Source: Phoronis australis
Taxonomy: Eukaryota; Phoronida; Phoronidae
Reading direction: 5' to 3'
NCBI GenBank assembly: GCA_002633005.1
Contig: NMRA01000964.1
Span: forward strand, 5,268 to 69,267
Length of the DNA: 64,000 bases
Shown: in pieces, positions 12,470 to 23,340 of the stretch
Numbering within the stretch: the first letter of the stretch is position 1
Layout: the number at the start of each line of letters is the position of its first letter
Notes under the pieces: model-generated
What the model was told of the DNA's origin: nothing
The model's database searches: none
Seen by the model: only the letters and a program-made list of their open reading frames with translations
Translations under genes and position numbers: made by a program

Positions 12470-12745
12470 CTACGCACATCTTGGGGGTGGCGACGGGGCA
12501 CTGCCGGGAATCAACACAGACGGAATGGCATCCTGCTTCAGGCGTTGTTTCGCAGGGACCTTCATCAGTTCAGCGTACAAATCCCTTTCGTAATCGGACG
12601 GCAGAAAGTGTTTGCCACACACACGGTAATTCTCGACTGCTTTGTACGTTGCGTGGACGGTTAACGGAAAGCGATGCAAAGGTACTCCGAAAGCGCGCGT
12701 GAGACGATAATTAGTACATAACGGTACGCAGCAACAGTGTGGCAT
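12470..12745 (-). pseudogene. THAP-domain gene of TIR element, copy 1 (damaged)
   Basis: The frame starts with MPHCCCVPLCTN and continues to GVPLHRFP, the typical opening of a C2CH THAP DNA-binding domain. The third Cys and the His are in VCGKHFLPSDY. The AVPTIF-like box follows as DAIPSVLIPG. Compared with the copy at 57245-57625, about 19 residues between HRFP and the third Cys are missing, including the invariant Trp, so the fold should fail. A TAG then interrupts the frame at 12470, where the other copy reads on. The same frame continues after the stop as a Ser/Thr-rich tail to about 12281. Confidence 0.65.
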
Positions 12746-13042
12746 GTTGACTGACTAGTAAATGAAAGCAAACGACGACGGAACTTAACACAAACGAGGT
12801 AGAACAATGACTGAGTCGGCAGCTCTCACAGTCAGACTATATGAAAAGAAATTGGCGCGAAATGCTTGCCACCTAAAACGTCACTTCCGGATTAGCGGAC
12901 AAGTAATTAACAAAATTACGAAAAGCTGTAATTAAGTGGAAGATATGTCTAGGGTAACCAAACAGCCTTATTTTAGCTCAAAATGACATGAAAAAAGGTT
13001 GCCTTCGCCTTTAATCGGTTTATATCCACATCGCCTCTTATA

Positions 13043-14671
13043 GACCCTATTCACACCGACAGGAGGCGCGTTCCAAAACGAGGCTCGCTACGATAGCTCT
13101 GCTAGCTTATCGGCATAAGAGTCTGTGTTTCAGTCCGTGTTGCTCCGCGAACGGCTCGAAAAAATACGGACACGCAACTGTCTGTTTTACAATCTCTAAA
13201 GACGTTGAGATTCGGAAGCGTTGGGTCGTTGCCATACGTCGCGACGAAACAAAATATGTCCGTGTAAAATAAATGTTTTCGAAAAGTTAGATCATCTATT
13301 TTGTCGCATCTTGGTCAGTTGTCAAGCATCATAGTAACGACCGGAGAATGGCCCTGTCAGGCTGTATTTTCATGACTACGGATTTAGGGGGGGGGGGGCA
13401 TTCAGGACCCCTGGATCCCCAGATTTTAGGCTGGGCGCGCGCATCTGCCGAAATGCTGCTTATTCCTGTGCCCTGCCCCCCCTAACTCAAAATCCTGAAT
13501 CCGACCCTGCTACGGGTTGAAACATTATAATTTTTCTTTCCAAAAAGAACAGGGCCCTCAATCCCTCAAGTTTGGGGCCCAATATCGGCCCTATTCCCCT
13601 CTTAAAAATATTGAAATATCACGCGAAATTCCCCCCACGAGGCATAAAAATTCCCCTAGTGAAAAATCTCTCTGAGTTCACATCACATGTAACCACACAG
13701 GTGACAATTTTAAGAGCACAAAAGGCTACTATAAATTGAGGCAGAGCCTATGAGAGCTTGCAACAGGGCGGGGGTGCTATTGAAGGTGATCGGGAGGTAG
13801 ATTGTTCCCGCCCTCACTCGGCGAAAAAATCGCCTCTCGGTAGGCACTGGCACCTTTCCCCTCCGAGGATGAACGAGGTTCCTGCAGAAAAAAATGATAA
13901 CTATGATTGCATTGTCCAGTTAACTGAAATTGAGTTATAAAACGAGGTTATGTTTTGGACGAACGAATTAGGTGTTTTAATTTTAAAATTCAACTTGGTC
14001 TAGATTGATATTTGAAATCTAACACATGAAATAGACGTAAGAATTATTACAACCAAGAAAGCAGAATTGATGGTCAATTAATTTTTATTTTCAATTACGA
14101 GCCTGGTTTATTATTTTAATAAAAATATATTTAATAATATCAATTATTCTTCCAGATCAATGACAAATCAACTGTTAGTCCCAGTGAGTGCATAGGATCA
14201 GGCTATGCTTGATGTTAATATTCTTGATCAACAAATTAAACCAGATGTGACTAATTGCACATGACAGCCACCACTGTCGAATATGCCTGCAACTCGTCAT
14301 CATTACGAGCAGATGACCTTGTCCGCGTACAAAGTATTTTGATCAACAATTTACAAGAAAAAACTTAACCCTGCATTCAGCATAATACCTAATCCGCAAC
14401 ACTACGATCGCCGCAATTTGGTTAAATTTACTTTTCATGTTTCGAGCCTAGTTTTCCGAAAAAAATTAAACCCTTTCGTCAGAAAACTCTGGCGTCTTAA
14501 CTTGTTCTTTAATGTAATTTTCTACGTCTCTCTGGTTAATTGTCGACACATCATTAAAATACAAGTGAGACTCGAAAGACCGGCTATTTAACTCACGCAA
14601 TGTCTACTTTCGCTTTGTTTATCGCAGTGAGCCTCGCTTTGGATTTTAATGTCCGCCGCGTGAATAGAGTC
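13043..14671. mobile_element. Non-autonomous TIR element, family A/B, nested copy
   Basis: The element is 1629 bp with TATA on both sides (13039-13042 and 14672-14675). The ends are inverted repeats of the form GACCCTATTCAC...GTGAATAGAGTC. The left subterminal part (GGAGGCGCGTTCC, then CGAGGCTCGCTACG) matches, inverted, the right end of the copy at 32086-33710. No ORF with a recognisable domain lies inside. A G-run at 13387-13398 and a GC-rich patch near 13430-13510 resemble another dispersed repeat seen at 17100-17260. The element is inserted in family C copy 1. Confidence 0.7.
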
Positions 14672-14759
14672 TATATACGGTCGACCTCACCTTGCCGAGA
14701 GTTGTGGCGTTAACCTGTATGGAAGGTGAGAATCGACGCAGCGACTTCAGTGGTTCGTC

Positions 14760-15020
14760 TTCAAAGTGAATGTCGCTATATTGCGGTGCATCGGCTCCCG
14801 CTTGTCCGAACTATGAAGCTGCGAAGAAAGGGGGTATATCGTTTTTTCGACTTCCTCGAGATCCCGAAATGCTTAGGAAGTGGTTTGCGGTAGTGAAGAA
14901 TGAAAGGTATTTAATGCTGTTAATAGCAAGTATGAGTCCGTGAAACATCTCCGTGTCTGTGGCCAGCAATTCGTCGACAGTGATTTCTCTGACAAATTCC
15001 GGCTTACCAAAGAACTATCC
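14760..15020 (+). pseudogene. THAP-domain remnant of family C copy 1
   Basis: Read across frames on plus, the segment encodes GISFFRLPRDPEMLRKW, then NSKYESVKHLRVCGQQF and a following VDSDFSDKF. This is the middle and C-terminal half of a THAP domain, including the invariant Trp and the third Cys. The expected zinc-ligand His (VCGxHF) is Gln here. At least two frameshifts (near 14835 and 14910) break it. The homologous stretch at 41300-41551 has different damage. Confidence 0.55.
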
Positions 15021-16381
15021 ATGATACGTTTCGTTGCCCATGCATTTTTCACGGCGCCTCTATAGTATTTCTTGATCAGTGTATTCCGGTTTGGACTGAT
15101 AGCCTGTAAAACCTTACGATGATCCGACCCGTGAAGTCTTCGTCGGATGAGCTCTTGACGTAGTCGGGATTGTCGTCGGGCGAATTGCAATGTACAATAG
15201 ACATTTATTACAGACACTCTACGTTCTGTTTCAAAATGAATTATTCTCATCCTAAAATGGTCCTAACCAATGCTTATATGAAACAGAAACAAAGTATGTC
15301 TCATTAGATACAATTTGTAATGCCTCGGAGTGCTCGTGAGTGCAAATGGTTTGAGAAGCCAGCAAAGAATAAACCACTGCCTTATCGGCTTTTGATGCCC
15401 GCAACAAAGGTAATTGACCGGGCACCGAGGCAGTGTGAGCGCGAGCTAATTCAGTGTTTGCTGACAGAAAGCTGTTGTGAAAAAATACTCTATTTTGTAT
15501 GCTATTGACACATGTTAGGGAATCTTTATTTAGAAATACAAATACATTATTCAAATCAGTGTTACTGTACAACCTTTGCCCTCACAGTGTGTGGAATGGG
15601 AACCCGACTTCGCGGCCCCCACAAGTAAGTCACGGTATATTTTCAGTTTCGTGGCTAATTCACATAAATAATTATGTGAACATTATTTCTTTGGCCCACT
15701 ATTATAGGCTTTTTGTGACTAGAGGTTTAGTTTCCCACTGAATCTGGTTGACGTTCGTGCCAGTCCCGGCGGTCGCGACGGGCCTGATCGGATTCCGAGC
15801 CACTGGCCGGGGTAACGAGTCAGTCCGGCCGCAGCGTGCATGATCGGTTTCCTAGCTACTGGAGGGGATAGCAAGCCTTTTGCCTGTGTAGAACTAAAAA
15901 AATCACAAATATAAACAACACAAATCTAGGTTCTCCTGTCTGTATTTCACGGAAGAATACTTCGAATTTATCTCCGAACAGACTCCAAACTCCTGTTACG
16001 GACCTTGGTAAATTGGCCTGCCGAACTTTGTACATGTAGGCTACGGTGTGTTCAAATACCAGTAAATCCGTAACAGCGAAATAAAACAACACATTTTGAT
16101 AAGAGCTCGGGGGATATTTTTGAGGGTTTTACATCGAAGTTTGATGATTTATTGGTGTTAAAGGACGAATTCAAGCGATAAGCTGACACCACTACAACAC
16201 GTGTTGTGAACTGCTGAGCAGACTGCGTGTGAAACCAATCACCGTACGTCATTGGATAACTTCAACACCTCCGTCTGCCGTCAAGAGTCCTGTAACGCAA
16301 CCGAACCTGCCGTTTTCTAGTAGAACTACTCGATCTAAATTGATACAAAATAGGTTGTTTTTTGGGTGGCATTCACCTTAA

Positions 16382-17668
16382 GTCCATTACTGTGTTCGAA
16401 AACTGACCAATGAAATCTGGTTCTCCGAAATATGTGATGGTGATGGAGATTATTATATGAACTCATAAGTACAATACAATTGCCTTTTTGAGCTATATAA
16501 CCCTATAATGGATTTTCATTGCTGCACCCGCAAAACTGAAAATCTTTGACGAAAATACTCTCGGACATCTTCCGAAAGATTTTTTTTGTTCAGCATCTTG
16601 CTCCATAAATAATTGTACAGAAGAATAGTTGCACCTAGCGTATCTTAATCTAACTTGACAGTTGCAGATTGGCAGAAAACTGTGTAAATGAGATATGTAA
16701 AAACTGACTACACAAAAGTAAGAAAGAAACCACTCGACAGATATTTTATTCTGGCGTTGGGCTCATCTAAGACAGCATTAACAGATGAAGTTAACTCATG
16801 TTCCAAAATTGCGAAATAGAATTGGAAGAACAATAAAAATGAGTAAAAATGACATTAAGAATAAGAAGTGAAAGTGACATCTTAGGCTACAATGGTGTAA
16901 CATAAAAATCATGAACTCCATCCAAACAAGTTTTTTGTAGTTTATTCTTTCCTCTTTACGTCTATATCATCATTGTTTGCAATCAGTGGGAAGCAATAAT
17001 GTATCTGACGGGTAATCACTCACTTCACTGTATACTGTACTTCCATTTGTTGTTTTATGAAAAAGTACAAAGCGGTCACTAAAAAACTGAGGAACAGGGA
17101 AAGATTTAGAGGGGGTTGCAAGGGGGCCACGCCAACCTAAAATTCTCCCAGATTCCGTGTGGCAGTTCGGGTGTGTGAATGTCTTACAGGCCAAATCCTG
17201 GCTAATACTCTGTCCTGGCTCCCCCTAACACAAAATCCGAGATCCGCCCCGCAGAAACTTTTAAAAATTAGGCGCAAGTTTCTTTTGTCAAGGCAAGCTG
17301 ATGTGGTAAGTTTCAAAATTCTGTGATTTTGCATATATAGCCCACCATCTGGTTTTAATATGGAATTGCTCTCAAGATCAGACTACATACATGTACAATC
17401 AAGATTGCTCTAAAACCAGTGCCGTCACTTTCATTTATAATTAGGGACTTGATGAATATATGTGGAATGTCGGAAAAATCAGCTGTGTGACTGCATAGTG
17501 TCGGCGAGGAGTTCTAACCATAGCAGTCGCTTCTCACAGTGGAAGACTACAACAGTACCAGGATCAGACTTATTCCTGACGTGTGAACACCTATGTCTGC
17601 AAAGTTTCAATCAAGCATAACAGTTTGACCTCTTTTCTAAACATATAAAAACAATTTTTACAACTTAC
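16382..17668. other. Intron sequence with one GC-rich repeat patch
   Basis: No exon was recognised. The patch 17100-17260 (CCCCCTAACACAAAATCCG region) matches a similar patch at about 13400-13510, so it is a dispersed repeat. ORFs across it are not credible genes. Confidence 0.4.
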
Positions 17669-17953
17669 ATTGATCACATTCACAAGTTTTCTTGCAAACT
17701 TTTGTCACGGAATTCAATTTGCAATGGCCTTTTGCCGCCCAAACCCGACAGGTGTAGTCGGGATTATCACGCTTGCTGGATGTCTTGATGTTAGTTGCAG
17801 TGTGGCAAAAATCGGGAATAGTGTGTTTCACTGCAGTCACTGCAACCTTGACAATTGTTGGAGCTGTCGGTGATAGTTTTGTAGATAATGTTGGGATTGC
17901 CTGAGCCTCTATTCCTGATTCTTCCAGGGTTGTCCCTGTCTTCTTTTGAGAGT
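17669..17953 (-). CDS. ShKT-domain exon 10 of tandem-ShKT gene
   Basis: The donor is strong (CAAT|GTAAGT, phase 1). The acceptor chosen is ACCCCAAAAG at 17954, phase 1. The frame is also open upstream to a Met at 17987, so the exon start is the least certain part. The first 50 or so residues are a Thr/Ser/Pro/Lys-rich linker. The ShKT domain follows with six Cys and the W in CRVWAAKGHC, ending in the CxC variant KTCECDQ. Joining to exon 11 keeps the frame (codon T|AC). The linker-plus-domain design is shared only with exon 11 and the plus-strand exon at 55560, suggesting these three form a subgroup. Confidence 0.75.
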
Positions 17954-19395
17954 CTTTTGGGGTATTGGTGACACCAACAAGAAACATATTATACGTAATG
18001 GATCTTCGGATATTTTACAATGTATAGCATTTCAAAGTTTGCTGAATTCCTATTATCAACAAATTTTTACGTAACGTTGGATCTGACAATGTCAATATGC
18101 CTTTCACTGTCACTCAACGTAGAATACATTTTTTCATATTTGGTTGGGCGATCTTCCAACGTGGCGTCATATGTTTAAAAGTTTAAGAAAGATGCAAAAA
18201 GTTTCACTCCGAGCGACAATCAAGAAATACATTAGCTTGGGTAGAACGGAATTCCGTCACTGGTTATAGTCTGCCGACTGAATGAGTTGAAATTACTTTT
18301 GTGGCGTTTAGTGGCTTAAATCAATACACAAAACGAACAAGAGTGGCGAACATTTTTAAATACTTCACGCAGACTCTGCACATTCTAGTATGCACTTGAG
18401 CGTTAGGTTACAAGTTTTATCTAATAAAAGAAACAATTTCAAATGCATCGATTTATTACTTAAAAAGATAAAAATATCAAGATGAAAACAATGGTAATTG
18501 TGCATTGTACTTGTAACATTTCCTTAAACAACATTTGATATGTAGTTACCAAGGAATAGGCGCCTATAATATTTAGCTATTGAAAACTGACACATAAGTG
18601 CCATATAAATAACAGTTTTGTTCGAGATAGTACACTTGGGACTTGATTGCATGTTGAGAGTTATTTATACTGCTGCAATTGTATTATTTTAAACTATTTT
18701 GGGAAAGTCTGATGATCGAACCAGCTAAAGAAGTCGAGTCGTCATTGACCTACCTTTTGAACTTTCAATGTCAGAGGGTGTTGTTGAAGTAGTGCGGGAG
18801 GGGAATGCGAAACATAATATCACATGGCCGTATTGCTTTCGACGCATTCAACGCGTATTGTGTGAATAGTTGATATTTTTGAACAAATTGCCGTTACAAC
18901 ATTATAACTTCTTCACAATTTGAAGGTAATTTGTGTGACAGATGGAATTAATGAACACATTATCATTCTTCAGCTTAGAAAATTCCTCAGATAATCTAAA
19001 TAAAGGCAACATAACTTGATAGTGTTTGTTCAAGGGAACATTCAAATGTCAAGAAATTCATTCTAAAAGATGTTCAAACATTCTGACTAACGATCGGGAT
19101 CTCACTTTTGCACCAAGAGGCTGTTGAGAGTTATTTATACTCTTTACACTCTCTGTTTGGACAAGATACTTGCGCGCATTGCACTGCAATATTTAATGAA
19201 GTTTATATTACGTTGAGGTTGGGAAGATTAGGCAGTTCATCTTCTCGTGATCGCATCTTGACAACACGATGAGGAGTAGAATCGTGTAATGTTCAGTGGT
19301 TTGACCAAACACTAGCTGGTACCCTAACTCTGTCATATCACCACCTATAGGTAGAAGTTTACGATGTATCATTAATCATTTGAACATAAACATAC
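17954..19395. other. Intron, nothing recognised
   Basis: AT-rich sequence without coding signatures. The phrase gttgagagttatttatac occurs twice (near 18653 and 19122) but no bounded element was found. Confidence 0.4.
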
Positions 19396-19548
19396 CGGTA
19401 GTTTTTTCTCCACAAGCGCCGCAAGTCTTTGCACAATCTCGCTTCGTTGTGTAGCGCTTGCACCCTGTACTTAGACTAGACAAATGCTTGCAGAAAAACG
19501 ACGGGTACTTGTCAATGCAAGAATGCGTACTCACGGTCCTGGGTTCAC
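19396..19548 (-). CDS. ShKT-domain exon 9 of tandem-ShKT gene
   Basis: The exon is 153 nt, with acceptor CATACTCTAG and donor ACCG|GTATGT, both phase 1. It encodes one ShKT domain with six Cys: SCIDKYPSFFC at the start, then GCKRY, then DCAKTCGACG at the end. The aromatic at the usual W position is replaced: the segment between the second and third Cys is KHLSSLSTG. A shorter linker separates it from exon 10. The frame is open well upstream of the acceptor, but that sequence shows no Cys pattern and is intronic in my reading. Confidence 0.8.
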
Positions 19549-20652
19549 CTAGAGTATGAATGAAGATACCTCGATAGAGTTGGTGGGTGTTCACATATCC
19601 AGTGTTTGAATACAGCCTCTGGTTACCAACGGGAAGGTTGAAATTGAATGTCAGTACTAGAGGTGTAGAATTCACATTTCGGAAATTAGTAACTAACTTA
19701 CATCCGCCACGGCACAAGTGAGCCAATACGTTCGTGTATGGGAAGTATCTGTCTTTTGATGTGGTTACCTTTACTAAAACTATATAATGTAGATATCTGG
19801 TTCGATGGAGACACTTTTTTCTTGGAGCGTTTGTACTCGCCATTCAACAATAACAAGACTGCATGCTTATCTTGATTAGTATTTCAGAAACAACTGCTAG
19901 AGGATGCACAAAACATCAAACCCGTCCAAAAATGATAGGAGATATATTTTCTTCTCCCCTACAAATCCAATTCGGTAAAAATCACCCAATGAACGCCGAA
20001 TATAAGAAATTAACAAAATAAAATTACCGCACTTGTGGTTGCCAGAACTATCAAAAATTTTTGTTTATTATCCGTTTCTACGTTCATACTAAAATTGCAT
20101 AGTTAACAAGAATGCTACAACAGGTTGAGGTGCTACGGTTCTGTACGAGAGTCAACGGCAGTCGTGCTCTAAGCAGTGGTAATTCATCTACTAATTTTCA
20201 TAATGATTGTTTTGAGAGGTTTGGCGGTTAGAGCAGCGGCGAAAGCCAAGAAAACATAGGCCACTTGTTTGCACAGTGTAGTGGCGTGGGAAGCATTTTC
20301 GGTTTGGCAAAAGGTGAGGGTACGGATCGGAGACATCCAGAATAAACGTTTGGTAATTCAAGTCTTGTTTTATGTACTTTAGAATCGTCAAAATGACTTC
20401 CGTTCTTGCCGCACGGATTAAGGGGCCCATGCTGAATACGTCCAATTACTGAACACCTGTTTGTCACATTTTACGAAAATCGGCCAAGAACCCTCTGAAT
20501 ATACATAACCAAACGTGAACATTTTGAAAGTGACAATAGGGGTCACAGCGGTTGTCCTTCATGCATAGGAGACATCGGCCAAACTTCTCCAGACTGCAAC
20601 GAATTACATGTACATGAACATGTAGGAGATACAGACACAGAAAAACAAAAAA

Positions 20653-20771
20653 NNNNNNNNNNNNNNNNNNNNNNNNNNNNNNNNNNNNNNNNNNNNNNNN
20701 NNNNNNNNNNNNNNNNNNNNNNNNNNNNNNNNNNNNNNNNNNNNNNNNNNNNNNNNNNNNNNNNNNNNNNN
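20653..20771. other. Assembly gap, 119 N
   Basis: A run of N in the intron between ShKT exons 8 and 9. ORFs drawn across it are artefacts. Confidence 0.95.
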
Positions 20772-20888
20772 TTTAAAAACATACATGTATAACTGATAAA
20801 TCCTATAATTTGAATTATAGCACTGAATTTCTTTCCAGGTATTCAGTGATCAGTGCAAATACCTCAGAATGCAGCACCATACACGTAC

Positions 20889-21002
20889 CTTTCGGTTTAC
20901 AAACGCCACATGATCTCTCGCACTGTGCTTTCATGGTAAGGTCGGTGCAACGCCCGTCTTTTTTAATCTTGTCACAGTAGACGTCAGGTTTATTATTGTA
21001 AC
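20889..21002 (-). CDS. ShKT-domain exon 8 of tandem-ShKT gene
   Basis: The exon is 114 nt, with acceptor CTTCCTGCAG and donor AAAG|GTACGT, both phase 1. Only five Cys are encoded whole (YCDKIKKDGRC, then QCERSCGVC). The missing first Cys is created at the splice junction: exon 7 ends in T and exon 8 begins with GT, giving TGT. This junction-built cysteine supports exons 7 and 8 belonging to one transcript. Confidence 0.82.
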
Positions 21003-21255
21003 CTGCAGGAAGATCACGGTGTGCATTTATTGAGATATGTACGATGCGCGCTGTAAGTACCGGTCTACACACTCCGTCACAAAAGGTACTGAACACTGTA
21101 AAATAGAGTTCCCGCAGCCGCACATGACTAGTCGGCAAGTATCTACATGTAAACTGTCGCGAATTTTCGAGCTAAAAATTAGTATTATACAATTAATCGA
21201 TTTGCTATACAATTTTATGCGTCACTGTCCCTGTATCCGACTGCAATATATGTGA

Positions 21256-21375
21256 AGTAGAGAGAGGGGCAGCCGGAAGGGTGGAGGGAGGTAGAGATCG
21301 AGGGAGGGAGTCCCTGAGGGAGAGAGATAGGAGTAGGGACGAATGGAGAGAGCTTGGGAGGGAGTTGAGGAGGGA
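21256..21375. repeat. Purine-rich GGGAG-type low-complexity tract
   Basis: About 120 bases on plus consist almost only of G and A, in units such as gagggagg. Arg/Glu-rich and Pro-rich ORFs over this tract come from composition and are not genes. Confidence 0.7.
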
Positions 21376-21479
21376 GCTCACCGGCGACAGCGACGTTGTC
21401 CGATGTCAAGTTAAATTAACGAATTTGAGAAGAGAGACATTACCAGGAAGGTCGAGTGGCAGTTGAACGATTTTGTATT

Positions 21480-22813
21480 ATATTCAGAAAGTAGTTACAT
21501 AGCTAAGGTTAAATTAGAACATAATGATCTATTTAGTTAGAAATAACGGTTTCTTTTAAAAGGAATGTGACCGATTTTCATGTCCTAAATTATTCATTAG
21601 GACATTTTGCAGCTGGTCATACCCTTGATGTAAAGTCAAATATGGTCTGATTGGTCTCATGTACGCCACGGGCCCTTCCGCAACAGGTGGGTAGAGTTCA
21701 AAAACTTTAGGATTTGGCTAGGACCTTCACGAAATTACTCGAGGTGTTGCTTGTATTTTGAATGAGAATACACTATTTGGCTAGTTTTTTTTCAGCCGCC
21801 TTACATCTGCTCAGGTTTCATGCGAGTTGCCTTCTACAACATAACTCTAAGCATGGAATGTCAATTACCACGCTTCAGATGTGCAACGTTATAGATATTT
21901 CAGTGATTAATTATTTTTTGCAATTAGGTTGAAATACTATGGAGCTGGCATTCGTTTTAGTGACACTAAGGAAGCGGACAGTTTTTCTGGAAACCATGTT
22001 CGGCGCTTTTAGACGGCAAAATATTACTAAAGTATAGGAGCCATTTGTTCGGACAAAGTTTCCGGTGGCAAGAGAACTAAACATATATCATTTGTACAAA
22101 ACAAAAAAATTCACCTTTACTTATATACCATAGCAAAACTGACACTGCAACAGAAGAATGCAATAATCTCTTACGCATTCGCGGTGCAACCATAGCCGTG
22201 TGTGACCGAGTTGGCATACAGGTAGCACCCCTAGAGTTCCATGCTTTGTCAATAGAACTTCTCCCAATAGTTTTTGTAATTTTTTGGTGTCTAATACGAC
22301 CATCTTCTCATCATTCAGGAAGCCGGCCGTGGGTACTAATGCTACCCACATGTAGCTGAGAGCTAGACTTAATTTAAGTCACCTAGTTAGAGGGTTTTGC
22401 TGTATTTGTGATACGCCAACTCTATGCATTCTCTGAAGCGAACATTACCTTGCTGTTATAAATTAGTCAAAGAGATCAACTGAGAACACAGTACACGGAT
22501 CAGAATTCAATTTTCTAAAGTAAAAAAGCACGGCACTAATACTGAATTGGAAGATTATTCAAGATTTACCCTGACCTAAACACTGTACCGGCCTTTTAGC
22601 AAGTCATGCATGAATTGGGAAATAAGTAAAATGCTACCCAACATACAAACAGCACAATAATTCATTCAATAATTTGTTTGCAATTGCTTTGCACTACAAA
22701 CCACAAAAAACATGTTTTATATGTTGACCTAAAGCAGCAGACTGGCCTGAGTTTTGATTTCCCAATTTCGATAACATGAACTCACTATGAAAATTTAATG
22801 GTAATTTACTCAC
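21480..22813. other. Intron, nothing recognised
   Basis: No exon-like segment or repeat family noted between the purine tract and ShKT exon 7. Confidence 0.4.
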
Positions 22814-22941
22814 ATTCAACACATCTTCCGCAGGTTCTTTTACAGTTATCACGTACCCATTGATTTCGCGGACACTGACCGTCGTTAAAAAAGTCTTTAC
22901 ATCTGTCTACATGCTCAGATTGTAGTTCATCTTTGCAAAAC
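22814..22941 (-). CDS. ShKT-domain exon 7 of tandem-ShKT gene
   Basis: The exon is 128 nt with an unusual phase pair: acceptor TGTGATTTAG in phase 2, donor GAAT|GTGAGT in phase 1. The only other phase-2 boundary in the gene is the donor of exon 6 at 38498, so the two fit each other (codon CG|G, Arg). It encodes a full ShKT domain with six Cys, beginning FCKDEL and ending CKRTCGRC. The central aromatic region reads CKDFFNDGQC. The intron between exons 6 and 7 is about 15.6 kb and contains two LINEs and one TIR element. Confidence 0.85.
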
Positions 22942-23340
22942 CTAAATCACAAAGGGATGAATGTTATTGCGTAACAGCATGTTCCGCGTACATGTATGTT
23001 CAAGTAAAGCAAGTAAACTACAACAGTAGCCAACTGGGTTGACCAAAATTTTTCACCCTATCTATGCACTCAAATTGTTCATATACGATTTCGCATGAGA
23101 CCATGTTATACTTTAATTCGGTGTCTATAGACAGAAACTTCAAAGACTGTACGAGCTAAAATCAATTACCATTAATTATCATTTGAGATAAACCACGTTT
23201 TGGTCGCCTGCAACTTTCGTTAACTCGAGGATAGTTAAGGCGATGCAAAGCCGAGGAGTTGCTGGATCAATTTTTGAATTGTTAAAAAGTTCGAATTCAC
23301 ACCCCATTTTTGTTGAACGACTTAAATACATCTGCAGACA

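Larger units (their letters stand above)
11369..13010. mobile_element. TTAA-flanked TIR element with P2RX7C-like and THAP genes, copy 1
   Basis: The element is 1642 bp with TTAA on both sides (11365-11368 and 13011-13014). The ends are inverted repeats extending about 75 bases: AGGCGAAGGTAACC at the left, and the reverse complement of GGTTGCCTTCGCCT at the right. Inside are a P2RX7C-like ORF on plus and a THAP-domain ORF on minus, pointing toward each other. TTAA target choice is known for piggyBac and Kolobok transposons. THAP domains occur in P-element and related transposases. I see no DDE transposase core, so this copy is non-autonomous or carries an unrecognised protein pair. It sits inside family C copy 1. 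Confidence 0.85.
11326..16377. mobile_element. TTAA-type TIR element, family C copy 1, carrying two nested insertions
   Basis: The left end (TTAA at 11322-11325, then GGAGAATAACACC) and the right end (GGTGGCATTCACC, then TTAA at 16378-16381) are inverted repeats of each other and match the ends of the cleaner copy at 41155-42813. Removing the insertions 11369-13010 and 13043-14671, with their duplicated targets, leaves about 1.77 kb, close to the 1.66 kb of the other copy. The remaining interior holds a broken THAP domain (14760-15020). TTAA targets and THAP-type DNA-binding domains fit a cut-and-paste DNA transposon; no catalytic transposase is left. Confidence 0.75.

Noticed and set aside
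13380-13510. G-run and GC-rich patch as a CpG-island promoter
   Set aside because: A similar patch occurs at 17100-17260, so it is better explained as a dispersed repeat.
14873-15250. Minus-strand ORF of 125 residues inside family C
   Set aside because: It overlaps the plus-strand THAP remnant, and its frame is not kept in the other family C copy.
20543-20786. ORFs crossing the N gap
   Set aside because: The unknown bases contain no stops by default; there is no real coding evidence.
21215-21466. Arg/Glu-rich and Pro-rich ORFs
   Set aside because: They come from a purine-rich low-complexity tract.
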